From assembly GCF_000143535.2 (NCBI RefSeq), contig NC_037320.1, positions 1,240,001 to 1,304,000 on the forward strand: DNA of 64,000 bases, written 5' to 3'. Source of the stretch: Botrytis cinerea B05.10. Taxonomy: Eukaryota > Ascomycota > Leotiomycetes > Helotiales > Sclerotiniaceae. This document shows positions 33,309 to 45,776 of the stretch, in pieces (the stretch's first letter is position 1; every line of letters begins with the position of its first letter). The notes under the pieces were generated by a model that was not told where the DNA came from, did no database searches, and saw only the letters and a program-made list of their open reading frames with translations. A program made the translations under genes and the position numbers.

Positions 33309-35939
33309 ATGTCGTCTCCCAGACAGTCGGCGGAAATTGTTCAGGTTCCAGATGGACTATCACAGGGGCTCCCATCGACGGTGAGCTCGAATGAAAAGCT
33401 TGACAATCACAACGCTGAGCCAGCCTCGTCAACCAGTAAGGGCATGGAGGACCAGGATGCTGGCAAAGAGACACTGTTGGCAGACGGAAGCGAGCCAGCG
33501 GAAGTCACTTCTCATACGACACTAGATAATACCTTGGATTCACTGAAAGATAAGGGAAAGGGCAAAGGTATGGAAGGAAACACCATGGACGAGCTACGGA
33601 CCGCGACCAACGAGGAGCCTGTACCGCAAGATATGGAATCATCTACTGCAACTTTGAAACCCGTTCAAACCCGACCCCCGAATATTTCTACACAGAACAT
33701 ATCACTAGTTGATCAAACGTATCTGGATCCTACCCCAAAGACACCTGGCACCTCTCGGCCTCCTTCACGATCTGCGTCGACTGCAAGAACACATCATCTA
33801 CAGGCGGAGAGATTGGATAGATCACCTACGAGATCTGACGCAGGTTTTGACGAAAAAAACAGCGCAAGTGAGGACGAGCGAGAGGGAGGGTCTAGGTCAG
33901 AAATACAAAGCATAATGGACCAATTCGGCGAGGATGGACAAGGCCCAGGGCATGAAGAAGTTATGTCTCCTCGTCTTGAGTTTGCTGGCCCGCTTCTTGG
34001 CAGTCCAGTACAACACCCACCTCGCAAATCGAGCCTGGAACCTTTGAATGCAAATGTTTTAAGTCAAAGCCTAGGTGATTTACAAATATCATCAGCTCCT
34101 TCATCAGGTCAACGAACGAGGAACGACTCTGACGTCGGCCCAGCTGTCCCACCGAAACCCGACTCTATACGTAGCTTTGGTAAAATGCAGGAAGATCGTT
34201 ACTCCTCCACAGATACCCCGTTATCACCCCCTCCTTTGCATCGGCCCCCACCTCCGGAGCCAGAACCTGAGCCGGACCTACCTTTTGATTTTCATCGATT
34301 CTTGGAACAGCTGAGGCACAGAACAGCGGACCCCGTAGCAAAGTTCTTACGGTCATTTTTACAGGAATTTGCAAAGAAGCAGTGGATGGTACATGAACAA
34401 GTTAAAATAATAGGCGATTTCTTGGCTTTTATCACCAATAAAATGGCCCAATGCGAGGTGTGGCGTGAAGTTTCGGATGCAGAGTTTGATAATGCGCGTG
34501 AAGGCATGGAAAAACTAGTGATGAATAGGCTATATACGCAAACCTTCTCTCCGGCAATTCCTCCACCCCAGCCTATTCCAGGTGCAAAGCCAAGAAGGCG
34601 GGGTGCTGATCGGCCCATGGGTCCCGGTCGACGAGGACAACATCAAGAAGATGTCGAGAGAGATGACATTCTTGCGCAGAAAGTCAGCATATATGGTTGG
34701 GTGAAAGAAGAGCATTTAGATATACCACCAGTTGGCGAAAGTGGAAAACGGTTCTTAATTTTGGCACAACAAGGTAAGATTGGCAGTCATGTAAGATTAA
34801 ATATTACTGCTAATAATGCCAATAGAGATCCTGAAGATAAAAACTTACAGAGCTCCACGGGACAAGATAATATGTGTTCTCAACTGTTGCAAAGTGATTT
34901 TTGGTAACTCCTCAAGATGGCTATTTTACTGAACATTCTTATTAATTTCAATCAGGGCTACTCAAGCATTCAAAGACCGATTCTTCGGCAGATTCATTTA
35001 TGCCTCTCCTAATCTACGTCGTCCTTCAAGCGAACCCCGAGCATCTTGTATCCAACGTTCAATATATTCTTAGGTTTAGAAATCAAGAAAAGCTAGGAGG
35101 AGAGGCAGGATATTATCTTTCATCTTTGGTAAGCCATCTCCAGTATATCTGCGCATTATAAAATTAACACCTTCGAAGATGGGCGCTGTCCAATTCATCG
35201 AAAATCTGGACCGAACAACTCTTACAATAAGCGATGAAGACTTCGAAAGAAATGTCGAAGCCGCCGTATCCGCCATTGCCGAAAAGCATCAAGCTGAAGT
35301 TGCGTTAAGTCCTGTCGAAAACAGTCCACCAACACAGCTTTCCGAGAAATCCGCTCCTAGCCGTCCCGAAGTAACGCCTCGACACTCCATGGAAGGCGAG
35401 TCGTCAGCCCCCAGAAAATCAACATCATCAAGCGAATATGAAGCTGGGGATGGCGCAGACGAGAAAGCTGCCATGAGCGGTCTGCTTCGTACTATTCAGA
35501 AACCACTTTCTTCCATAGGAAGAATGTTCTCAGATGACCCTTCCCCCTACAGTGGGCCCGCGAGGACCCCTAACCCGGGGAGCACACCGCGAATGACACC
35601 GTCGCCACGAGTAAGCATGGACGGGCTTCAGCCCCCACACCGGAGGCCTAGTGAACGTGAATCAAACGCTAGGAATAGAATGACAGCCGAAGATGCAGCT
35701 GCAAGACAAGCAAGTGCCGAGGCTGCAGAGGCACATCGTCTTCAGCGCGCAGAGCACGAGAATGTTGTAGAGACTCTTGCAGGAATGTTTCCAGATTTAG
35801 ACAGAGAAATTATTAGCGATGTGGTTACTCAAAAAGAGGGAAGGTGAGGTTGAAGAAAACTTCCCCTGGAAACTGTCATACTAATTGTTGATTTAGGGTT
35901 GGTCTCGCAGTCGATGCATGTCTTGCTCTCAGTTCTTAA
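33309..35939 (+). CDS. VPS9: Vps9-type Rab5 guanine nucleotide exchange factor with CUE domain
   Basis: Vps9 activates Rab5/Vps21 on endosomes and directs vacuolar traffic; its CUE domain binds ubiquitin. Seen: five exons (33309-34773, 34826-34903, 34956-35128, 35179-35843, 35897-35939) joined in frame, about 807 residues. Residues 1-320 are Ser/Pro-rich and disordered. From ~325 a helical bundle (PFDFHRFLEQLRHRTADPVAKFLRSFL) leads into the VPS9 core. That core reads DDILAQKVSIYGWVKEEHLDIP, then FLILAQQEILKIKTYRAPRDKIICVLNCCKVIFG across two introns, and ADSFMPLLIYVVLQANPEHLVSNVQYI. The C-terminus NVVETLAGMFPDLDREIISDVV...VDACLALSS is a CUE domain with the MFP ubiquitin-contact motif; the last exon supplies only its end. 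An out-of-frame ATG at 33305 precedes the start. Confidence 0.93.
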
Positions 35940-36391
35940 AGAACAGGACATGAAATAGTTTATTATCATATTATCACGTTTAATATCCACGGGTTTTATG
36001 CATTCAGCGGGTGAAATCATAGCGTTGCGCGGTCGCATTGGCGTTTTCCTCGTGTTGAATCTTCTGGTATATCCCTAGCGCAGTTCGGCTTTAGAAGACC
36101 AGTAGCGAAACCGAAAGTAGAAGATACGAGATGGTGTTTTATATAGTCGTAATTACTTTGTCGAAATAATGAAAGATGATTATGAAAGCCTGGCCGTACT
36201 TTCTTATTGAATATACCTCAGATGGAGATCAAAGAACCGTATATACCATCTGAAAGATGGACATATATTTCATAGCGTGCAAAAATCTCGGTTGAAATTG
36301 CTTGTGCTATCAACCAAATTTTGTCTCGGGAGGGATTTTGGTATTACCATGATTTATTATTTTCCAATCTAACTGAAGATATATCTTAATC
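35940..36391. other. Short intergenic region between VPS9 and the next tandem gene
   Basis: About 450 bp, A/T-rich, expected to hold the VPS9 3' UTR and the next promoter. Nothing else is recognised. Confidence 0.5.
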
Positions 36392-39021
36392 ATGGCGAAG
36401 AAGAAGAATAAGAGCCAGAATAACGGCGATTCCCCAGAAATCCAGGTTCCTGCGGCTTCTGCGCCATTACCAACATCAACTACATCAACAAAGTCGAAAT
36501 CAAAGGATACCAAGCCCACGCAACAACCCTCAACATCTGCACTTATTATTTGTCGCAACAAGTATGTCAATTGTTTACAATATCAATCCCCTATTATACA
36601 ATTATGCGCAGATGTCATGGCTGTTTTGCAGATGCCATGCCTGAACTCATGAGGCGAAATTGTGCATCATCATTTTTTTCAATCTGCCTCAATGCGCGTC
36701 CCGCATTTATAGTTAAACCATCTTACTAACATTTTCCTCGCAGACATTGGCGTTATATCTCTTCTTTCCATGGGCCATGGCTACAATTGCCCCCTGAAGT
36801 TCTAGAAGCTCTCGCGAATAATAATTATGCCCTGCCTCGACCCCGACCGATTGACCCCGCGGTCTTCTTCGATATCCTCAAAATCCGACAGCTTGTTGAC
36901 GAAGCCACGAATCTCGCAGTGCGCGCCGCCAGTGGTGTAACATCTTCTTCTCTCTCGAATTCTTTGAATGCTGGAAATGGCTTATTAGGGAATGGGGGGA
37001 CGGCGCTGGGCCTGGGCATTGGGGGAGGAGGGGGGAATGCGAAATTGAGCAAGGAACGAAAACATCGAATGCGGGAACAGGCTACACAAAAGTTATCCAA
37101 GGCATATCATCTGGATGAGATTGCATGTAGTGTCGCGACGATGCAATCTGCTTCTACGCTGGAGGATGTGGCCCAGCTTGTCCTACAGAGAAATCCCAAT
37201 GATTCGGATGCCAAATATGTTCATTTTTTTCACGAGAAGATTCCTTCGCGGCAGTTGGCGGAATGTACAAGTTTAACACCATTGGATGAAGTAATAGCAG
37301 ATAGGCCAAGTGAAGGCGAAATATTAAGGACTCGGGCCGTTACTAAGATATTCAAGGAGGATTTTGTGGGAGCGGCGCAAGATCTTACTTCTGCTTTATC
37401 AGTCTGTAGATATTATCAGAACCAACATAAGGCAGGCCGACAGCAAATACAGCTGGCAAGTGAAGCTGCCGCCGAGGCTCAGCGAAACAATGGTGGTAGA
37501 TGGAGAGACGACTTTAAGTTAGATGAAGAGGACCACCCGAGTAGTCTTGAGACCCAACTTCTGTTTCACCGTGCCGGTGTTTACTTAACTATTGCATGTC
37601 AACACGTTAATGCTGCTCTACCACCTTCGTCCCACCATCAAGGTGACTTATTTACATTCGACGCTATAGACAAGGCCACGAATAGTCCCTGGTCCTCCAA
37701 TGAAGCGACAAGTAATCGAGACACAAGTAATGGAGAGAAAATTAATGGAAAGACGAATGGTGTGAACGGCACGTCAAATGAAGAGCCCGAGCTATCCGCA
37801 GCTGACAAGGAAGCACATCGAAAACGCCTGGAGGCACGGAAAGTTGTGAAGACAAATGCAAAGAGGGCTTTAAGAGATTATGTAGCATATCTGTCGCACC
37901 TAGACTACACCCCTGGCCTTCCAGCTGAGATCACGGAAGAATTCGTTCGCAAGGTAAATCTAGCTGCCAATGGTTACAAGATTCCTCGACCACCTCAAAG
38001 CAAGCATAGTAAGCGGGGCCTTGATTTGGAAAGCAACGCCTCATTGAGTAATGGCCAATTGTCTGATGCACTCGTGCCTCATAATGGCCATAACGGAAGA
38101 AGTCGTCCTCAATCTAGCACCTCTCGACCACCCGATTTACCTTCTCTACCTCCGCCCAAGGTCTACCAAATATCATCTCTATTCTCTTCCACTCCGCCAG
38201 CCGATCTTCCTCCTTACCCAGAAACAGCCACAGCTCTAACAACTAAGCAACAACTTCGCGCATCCCAATCTGAGGCAGCCCAACACATACTTGCCCAGGC
38301 CGATTGCCATGAAGCCCTTACCTATCACCCCCTTCTAACCGATGCCCTTCATTCTCTGTTACTTTGTCACTGTCTCGTGCAGACCTCCGCTCGTGAACTC
38401 CAGCGCCATGCCCATATGGTTGCGCGACTTGCTCGTGTTTGCGACGGCTATCCTATTTTCCAAGCCTCAAGATCACCGTCTCGCGCCGACTGGATTGAAG
38501 TGATCCGTCGTAATGACAATTGGATTTCTCTCGCCGCATCATGGGAAACTCTTTGCGCACCCGCGCCATTACCAGGTCAAAGTCCGAGCAACCAACAAAA
38601 AGAGACAGCCGCAGAAAAGAAAGAGAGATTAAAGCAGCAAGCTATCATGGAAGCACTGGAAGATGATCGTGTTCATGATGAAGCTAGTTTTCATGCAGCA
38701 GTAGCAGCTAGACAGAGAAGACAGGAAGAGGAAGCTAGGAAGGCCGAGGGAAGAGAAATGCCTAAGCGATGGGCGCAGGAAGATGGAAAAGAGTATCCTA
38801 TCAGCACGGATAGAGCTCAAGCTATTGTTAGATGGATCCGGGAAGCGCCCCCTGGGGGTGATGGTACTGGGTTGAAGAAAAAGAAGAGAGGTGTCAGGGG
38901 GAAGGGCAAAAGTGGTGTGGGTGGCCTTAATGGGCCAGAAGCTGCCACCCAAACCTCGAAGCTTGATAGGGAGGGGGAAGGCGATGAGGAGTTCGAGAGG
39001 ATTGAGGAAGAAGTCGACTGA
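36392..39021 (+). CDS. Conserved fungal protein of unknown function with basic tail
   Basis: I do not recognise a named family. Two exons: 36392-36561 (MAKKKNKSQNN..., Lys/Ser/Thr-rich) and 36744-39021, separated by a rather long 182-bp intron (GTATGT...CAG). The junction restores CRNKHWRYISSFHGPWLQLPPEVLEALANNNY, giving about 815 residues. The middle (about 100-300) is helical, with SKERKHRMREQATQKLSKAYHLDEIA and GAAQDLTSALSVCRYY resembling tetratricopeptide-like helices. A Gly/Asn-rich low-complexity patch sits near residues 115-135 and a Ser/Pro-rich linker near 450-510. Later helices are SEAAQHILAQADCHEALTYH and LHSLLLCHCLVQTSARELQRHAH. The C-terminus is charged, with KKKKRGVRGKGKSG as a possible nuclear-localisation signal. 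A scaffold role is only a guess. It is in tandem with VPS9. Confidence 0.75.
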
Positions 39022-39694
39022 TTGCCTGTCTCGGTTCGCGCTAAATATCAATTGGGTACACGAATCTGGACATGCGGCAAATTACGAGGAAATGAGGCCA
39101 CAGTTACGTGTATATGTATTTGCGATTAGCGTGTCATCCAAGAGAATTGACAACTCTCACCTTAGCGTATCATGAGTTTAGAATACATTAATCAAGCCAT
39201 CAAGCGACAGAAATGATTTTTTAGTGATGAATTGAATATGTAGCACCCTACCTCCAAAATAATCGCAGGGGTAGATCGAAGAACCGATCTCCATTGCATA
39301 TCACGGGCGCCCTGCGCTCGACATCAATCTAATCCAATTTACCCGTGGAAGCTTAGAGTCGTGCTTCCCGGTTGGAGAACCGTGGTACCATACATGCGTC
39401 TATATTGACGTCGTATGCAAGGCGAACGTAACGCTGAGCCTGTAGATCACTGTCGGTGCCTGGCTCAGTGCGGGGTTTCTTGTCATCTTTCTGTTTGTGC
39501 TTCGGTGTTAATACCTAGGTGATATTGTAAGCAAGAGAGTGAGGGGGGCTCTATAAAAGGTGGTTTGCGCTTGTTTTTAACCTTGGGGTAATTGATGTAT
39601 TGGTTTGTTTTATTGTGCATGCATTGACATTGAGATCTCGGATCACTGGAAGTATTGAAGTATTGAAATAAAAGCATCAGCGAGTTCCAACACA
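39022..39694. other. Intergenic region
   Basis: About 670 bp between two plus-strand genes; no gene or RNA is recognised. Confidence 0.5.
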
Positions 39695-40708
39695 ATGGCC
39701 GGGAAAGTTGATCCCCATGATCCGAGGCAGCTCACTGATTTTAAATTGTTATCTTTTGATGTGTATTCTACGTTGGTCGACGAGAAAGGTGCGTTTCCTA
39801 CTTCTCTAATTACCTCTTCTCGCCATCGCTGCAATGAACCAGATCCCCATACCCACCAGCTCTCCCCCTTCCCTACCAAAGAACTAACCCCTCCCCCTTT
39901 CCAGGCGGACTCTTCACCGGACTCCACCCCCTCCTCTCGCGACTCCCCGAACCCCTCAAATCCCACACCCTCAATTCCCGCGCCTCCACCCTCCAAACCT
40001 TCCAAACCCACGAACACCATCTCCAAAAAACACACCCCACACTCCCCTACCCCTCCATCCTGCATCTCGCCTACCTATCCTTCGCGCAATCGCTCCCCCT
40101 GACCCCTCCTCCCGACCCCTCCGCTCTCGAATCTGAAGCCCAGGAATTCTCACAGAAGATTCCAAACTGGCCCGCATTTCCCGACACCGTGTCCGCGCTG
40201 CAGAAATTGCACAAGCATTACAAACTTGTGATTTTGTCGAATATCAATGAAGAGTCTATAGAAGGGACGATCAGGAATAATATAGATGTAGGATGGGATG
40301 CAGTGTACACGGCTCAGAGAATCGGGAGTTATAAGCCTGATTTGAGAAATTTTGAGTTTTTGATTGAGCATGTTGAAGAGGATTTGGGGGTCAAGAAGGA
40401 GGAGATTTTGCACACAGCGCAGAGTGAGTTTCCCCTTCTTATCATGTTGGACTGCGATCGGACGAGAAGGATTTGGAGAATATTTCAATGGGACGAACGC
40501 TACTGATAATGCTAATTTAGGTTTGCGAGCCGATCATGTGCCTGTGAAGAAAATGAATATGACTGGAGTTTGGATTGATAGGGGAAATGAAGGACAGGAT
40601 TATGAAAAGTTGAAGGATGAAGTCGTTTATGCATGGAAGTTCAGCACTTTAGGAGAAATGGCCGACGCAGTGGAAGAGGCGTTCGAAGCCCAGGGAAAGA
40701 AGGTATAG
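39695..40708 (+). CDS. HAD-superfamily hydrolase, type II haloacid dehalogenase-like
   Basis: Such enzymes use an aspartate nucleophile to hydrolyse halogenated or phosphorylated small molecules; the substrate is unknown. Seen: exons 39695-39788, 39905-40423 and 40521-40708 give about 266 residues, normal for the family. Motif I is LLSFDVYSTLVDEKG with D22 as the nucleophile and a DVY-type signature, which favours the dehalogenase type over DxD phosphatases. A helical cap follows (about 35-120). Motif II is VILSNINEE (Ser-Asn), motif III is the Lys in GSYKPDLRNFEF, and motif IV is GVWIDRGNEG. The C-terminal KFSTLGEMADAVEEAF is also typical. Odd: exon 2 is almost pure C/A at wobble positions up to about 40.15 kb and G/A/T-rich after that. 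The ATG at 39695 is in good context. Confidence 0.88.
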
Positions 40709-41062
40709 ATAACAGCATACAGCAGTAGCATGCAAAGCATAATATTTGGTTCTCTGAATGCATTTCATGAGTAGCTACGTAGAGTACAGTTTTCGACATG
40801 AAGATTTGAATGATAGATATATGTGTAAAGAGCCCATGACACTGTGAAGTTGACCCCTTCTGTAAAACCCAGCACTCAACACCTAACACCGAGTAATGAT
40901 TTCGTAGCTCGTTCGCTGATCTCGATGTGAATATTAAATAAAATGGCAAATCGCAATAACACATTTAAGCGCCGCGGGGAGCGTGGCCATGATACAGACA
41001 TTGTTTTTTTACTCTGCTACTTATGATCGAAACCTAACCCCAAAGGTTATCCATCAATCAGA
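40709..41062. other. Convergent intergenic region
   Basis: About 350 bp between convergent genes; presumably both 3' UTRs, nothing else seen. Confidence 0.5.
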
Positions 41063-43928
41063 TCATTGTTCATATTTGATGGGGTGCTCATACTGTGGGA
41101 CGGGATTCATAAAGTTGTTAATCTCCGTTAATCCTTCAGTCTCTAAGCTGTGCATCAATTCTGTTTGTTGCTCTTGACTCAAACTGCCTGATCTCAGTCC
41201 TGCTTCGAGGTTGTCCTGTGAGAACAAATGAGGTGGAAAGCTGTAGTATTCAGGTTGCGAAAAATAAGGCATATTATTTACTAACGACTGCTGCATTGGT
41301 GGCAGCGGCGCTTGAGGTGGCATCTGATGCTGCTGTGTATTTGAGACAGGTGTCCAAGGCATAGGATAAGATTGTGGCTGCTGTGGTTGTGTAAATTCTG
41401 GTGGAAAATAGCTGAATCGACGATCGGACTGTCCACTAGAGGGACTCACAAAGATTGAATTGGACCGAAAGGACGGTTGCAGTGGAGGTAACGGATGGTT
41501 GTAGTCATATGGAGGTATCTGCTCTGGCATTTGGTTGAAGACGTATCCGAATCGTGGGGGGGATTGATATGCATTGTTAAGCTGTGCATTATGCTGCGAT
41601 TGAGGAAGTGAGGTTGATGTTGCGCTAGAGTGTTCGGATGCAGACGGCGAGTTTGCGTCTGTTAGCGATGGGGAAGTGGCAGAAAAGGATGAAAGCGAAT
41701 TATCGCCAAGCTCATAGCTTTTGAGACATGCCTTGGTGAGAGTCATGTAAAGTTCCGATGTTGCTTGAGTTCCTGGCCACCGTTCGCGAGAACGTGCAAC
41801 GATGTCTAAAGCTAGAGAAATGTGCTCTTCAAGCTCTTCCTTCGTATGAAGAGCACGTACTTCAGAATATGAAATAGACCATAATACTGTGTTTATAGCC
41901 ATGAATAGCGATAGGAGGAATGGCCATGTCAGGTCTATCATGGCAGTTTTTATTTGATCGCTTTGCGTCCTAATATTACTTGAAGCTGCGTCATAACACA
42001 TTATCGCGGAATGATAGGATGGCTGGGGAACCTGAGGTGAAGGACGAAACAAAAAGATAATCATTGTATTATACCTCCCATTAAACCTAAAAAGTATATC
42101 AGCACAACCGTGTTTTGAGGATATTAACATTCAAATGGTCGCATGCGACTATCATTGAGTAGGAAAATGTTTCCTACCAAGTTTTGCTCCATGGGGGCTT
42201 TTCAGGAGAAGCCTCGAGCCAATCTCCCAATTTCTGAAGCATCTGGGCATACCAAGGATGCTCCTCATTCTTCGGCTCGGTTCTTTTTCGCAAATAAAGC
42301 GTTCTTCGAATTTCTGCTTGCAACAGTCTCATCCGAAAGAAATGGATGGCTAACCGCTTCTTATCTGACATGGGACCAGGAAGGACACCATTAGATGTTA
42401 TGTACTCATCATCTACTGTTTGGAAGAACTGTATGTCCAAGTGGTCTCTCCCAGTTGCGAAAGCATTTGGTCTGCCCATCGACTGCGCTAAGCCAAGCTC
42501 CATAGATAGAACAATCCAAGCGAGCCTTCGCCGCATATCAAGTTGTAGAGGATCAACTAGTCCGATAGATACTCCTTGAGTAATGGTCTTTTCTTCAGCT
42601 AGACCTAACTGTTGGCACAGTCTCGTGGCAAGTCCAACAATATAGTATATAGCAGTGCGAGTGGGTGTAAGCATAGAATATTGGGCGATCAGAACAAGGC
42701 ACTGTAGTGTCTTGATGTCTTTCGCTCTTATAACATCTTCAATGTATCCCATAGCAGCCAGATAATAGCTATCAGCAAGGCCTGCATACTGCAGGTCCAG
42801 CTTTTGCATGCTTATAGCCAGAACCATGCGAAGGACGAAATTCTTGTATGGATCGTTATCTCCATCATAAACTTCTTGAAGATTCTTGGCGAACGTGGGC
42901 TCGTGTAAAGTAGGGAGCATATACTGGGCTGTGTTGTGGTTAGCGAAAATTAGAGGAGTTCAACGTCACAATGCGGAGGAGGGTAAAAGCCAAAATCGAG
43001 CTCACAATCGGCCATATGTGATAAGGCTTCTTCGCCAAAGCATGGTTAGCAGCTTGAAAAAAACACGCATATTCTTGAATCTTCACTCAGTTCGCCTTTA
43101 TCCTTCACATTCACCATTGTTATCACGAAAAACACAAGTGCTATGAAGCAATTCACTATTCGGCAAAACAAAAAGATTGAAAGAAATTCATTGACTGACC
43201 TTTCTGACTAAATACCTCCACCAATTTATCGGTCACTAGCCGGCTTGGTAATGTTGGCGCCGGTACAGCAGAAATCATAGGGTAAGATTTCTTTCGTTCC
43301 GAGACTGTATCTGGCGACTGTGCAGGAGTTCGACGTTGTCGCACTTCAGGCACGAGCTCTCGTATACTCCTGGTATCTGTGTATTTCTTTGCCTCCTCCA
43401 TCACTATCCGAGTCATCGCAATGCCACTCGAGGGCCCTAAGAATCGCGGCGTCTCATCATCGTCGTTGAGTCGGATCAAGCCTCCAGGGCGTACAATATC
43501 TTCCGAGTCTGGGGAATTCCCCTCTTCTTCAACCAATTGACTAAGTTCCATCTCCAGTGCGCGAACTTTTTCTTGCAGTTTTATCACATATGTCCTAGAG
43601 ATTTTCTTGCCTTTCGTCGTATCGAAGTACTCGCACACTGCCCCCGCACGCTCGCAAGGCAGGCATCGTGGTAGGTTGGGATCACACCTTGTTTTCCTCT
43701 GAAGAATTACATAAATGTCATCAGTGTATTCATGCTACAAATTGGTAGAACGGCTGGTGTATTACAAACCTGGCGGCATCTGCAACAAGCAGTCAAGGTA
43801 TGTGCGATCCTCGGTGAATTATCCTCGCTTTCGTGCGAACTCTCTCTTGCGTGAAGGGACTTCGCATCGCGAGCTCTATTGACAGAGCCTAAGGCTTGTC
43901 TGAACAAATCTGCCGTGTCCATCGACAA
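41063..43928 (-). CDS. Zn(II)2Cys6 transcription factor with fungal-specific regulatory domain
   Basis: A nuclear fungal transcription regulator; targets unknown. Exon 1 (43928-43770) ends TLTACCRCRQ and exon 2 (43698-43200) continues RKTRCDPNLPRCLPCERAGAVCEYFDTTKGKK. The full C-x2-C-x6-C-x6-C-x2-C-x6-C cluster (about residues 48-75) therefore spans the intron. A linker and coiled coil follow, KISRTYVIKLQEKVRALEMELSQL. The middle-homology (fungal_trans) region is in 42923-42178: YMLPTLHEPTFAKN, VLIAQYSMLTPT, DMRRRLAWIVLSMELGLAQSMGRP. Exon 42086-41063 finishes with WFNGRYNTMIIFLFRPSP and a Gln/Pro-rich, probably activating, tail. Between 43200 and 42923 splicing is uncertain. A 47-bp exon at 43052-43006 keeps frame (about 824 residues), but joining 43200 directly to an acceptor at about 42929 also keeps frame. 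It is divergent from the second Zn cluster gene. Confidence 0.87.
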
Positions 43929-44261
43929 AGTTATAATATTGAATTGGAAGGGTGGTTTTTATAGTTGTGGCGCCAGACTCTTGTAAGGCTTATCATCGTC
44001 GGGGTGGGTTATCGTTGAGAGATCGTCGCCAGAATTAAAGTTGTACTGATCTGATTGCACTATCCCCAAATAAACAATCAAAACTCCAAGAACACCTGAC
44101 GTTGTTTTAGTCAAAGAGAATTTTGTTCGAAGCCATGGGAGAAAGACGTGGCGAAGAACAATGGTCGTTATAGAGGCACATTAAGAAGTGGAATTCTTGA
44201 CCGTTCGGATGGATTGCAATATTGAATTAGGAGAATTTGGGAGGGGGCACTGGTGCAGTTA

Positions 44262-44300
44262 GGATTAGGGATTAGGGATTAGGGATCAGGAATTAGGAAT
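44262..44300 (+). repeat. Telomere-like GATTAGG heptamer repeats
   Basis: About four to five imperfect units of GGATTAG / ATTAGGG are read directly, decaying into GGATCAGGAATTAGGAAT. The unit is one base longer than the TTAGGG telomere repeat of filamentous ascomycetes. Confidence 0.7.
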
Positions 44301-45747
44301 GAAGGAAGCCATCCGAGCAAAACGACATTTGAGAAAATATCCCCCGCGATCAAAATGTGGCCCTGTGGAGCAGGGGAATTGAGCCTAGTACGCCCACCAG
44401 TGTTCCTCTCGGTCAGATTTGTCGATACCACGGGGCTGCAAGAATATTGATCTATCACACCAGCTGGGCATACAGCGTTTTTGAGAAACCGAGAATCCCC
44501 TGCTTCATGCAGGACGCATCTGACAAGTAAAGCCGTCGTAGTTGTAGCTGTAGTTGTAGTTTTGCATGCGGATAGACATACTTCATAGGGGGCGAACGTC
44601 CAGTGCGAGAGAACTGGTCTTGCAGCTCGTATTAATATGAGCTTGGTCTCCTCATCCATCCCTATAGGAGGTGAAGGTCGAACTCAACACACCTACCTGT
44701 CTAACTAGACTCCCCCGACACCTCCCTATGTGAACAGCAAAGGCCCGGGCGATATCAAGATGGCTAGTCTAATTGGGATTCTAGCTTTTTCAATGACGAA
44801 TCCAACAAACCGGCCTTAGTCTCAAGATCAGAGAAGGAGCAATTAGCAATGTGATTCAACGACCTCGCGATGTTTTATAGTAAGGCTACGCGAACACTCA
44901 TTATCAGAAATGGAAGCAATACTTGAGGTGATACGGGTACTTGATTGACTAGTCCATCCAAATTCTAGCCTTTTGAACGATTATCTTACCGAGGGACATG
45001 GAGGAGGGGTGGATGCTGTCAGGATGTGCCACCATCGGACAATTGGATCATTGAAGGATTGACTTATTGATAACTATTGGAGTATTATTGTACCAAAGCT
45101 CGAGACCCCCAAGACTTTCGTCCAAGATTGATAAGAAAGCGAGGGAGATGTCGTAGTATTCTGGTGTTCATGGTCTCTTTCCTCGGCCGCCCTTCCAGTC
45201 CCCCTTTCCTTCTTTTCTCTGTCTTATTGTATTGCCGCTCGAGACAACAAAAGAGAGCAATCACCATGCTTCGTTGAAACACATGCCAGCAACCATGAGG
45301 CGTCGGATGGTAAGCTGTGTGTATTTACCAGGTAGTGTAGTTGTGCACATTGGGAGAAACCGGTAGCCCATTGGCATCACGATGAGCGATATTCTAGACT
45401 GACAGAGTGAACACACGCTTCCAGCGTTTGAAAGTAGTACAAGCCCTAGGTGCTCCTGCCTATTCACAGTAGATTCAGTATTCCATAGTCATTGAATATC
45501 CGTCCTAATCATCAGATTCGAGAATTGAAAGCATCGGATTGTCGGATTGCAATCCGAACCACTCGTATTGGAAAGTATGTATGATTGGTATCGGCTAAAC
45601 GAAGTAACAGACGTTGGCTTCTTCTGGAACGGTGCAACTGCAGAATCCAGGTGTACTCTCTGTACTTCTCGACCGACTTTGTTGAGTCACGGGATCAGGA
45701 CTTACGCATCATTCTACACTACCACACTACCACACTACTCCTGCCGA

Positions 45748-45776
45748 TGCACGATACACGATACACGATACACGCT
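45748..45776 (+). repeat. Short CGATACA tandem repeat
   Basis: Four units of ACGATACA-like sequence, read directly; non-coding. Confidence 0.75.
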
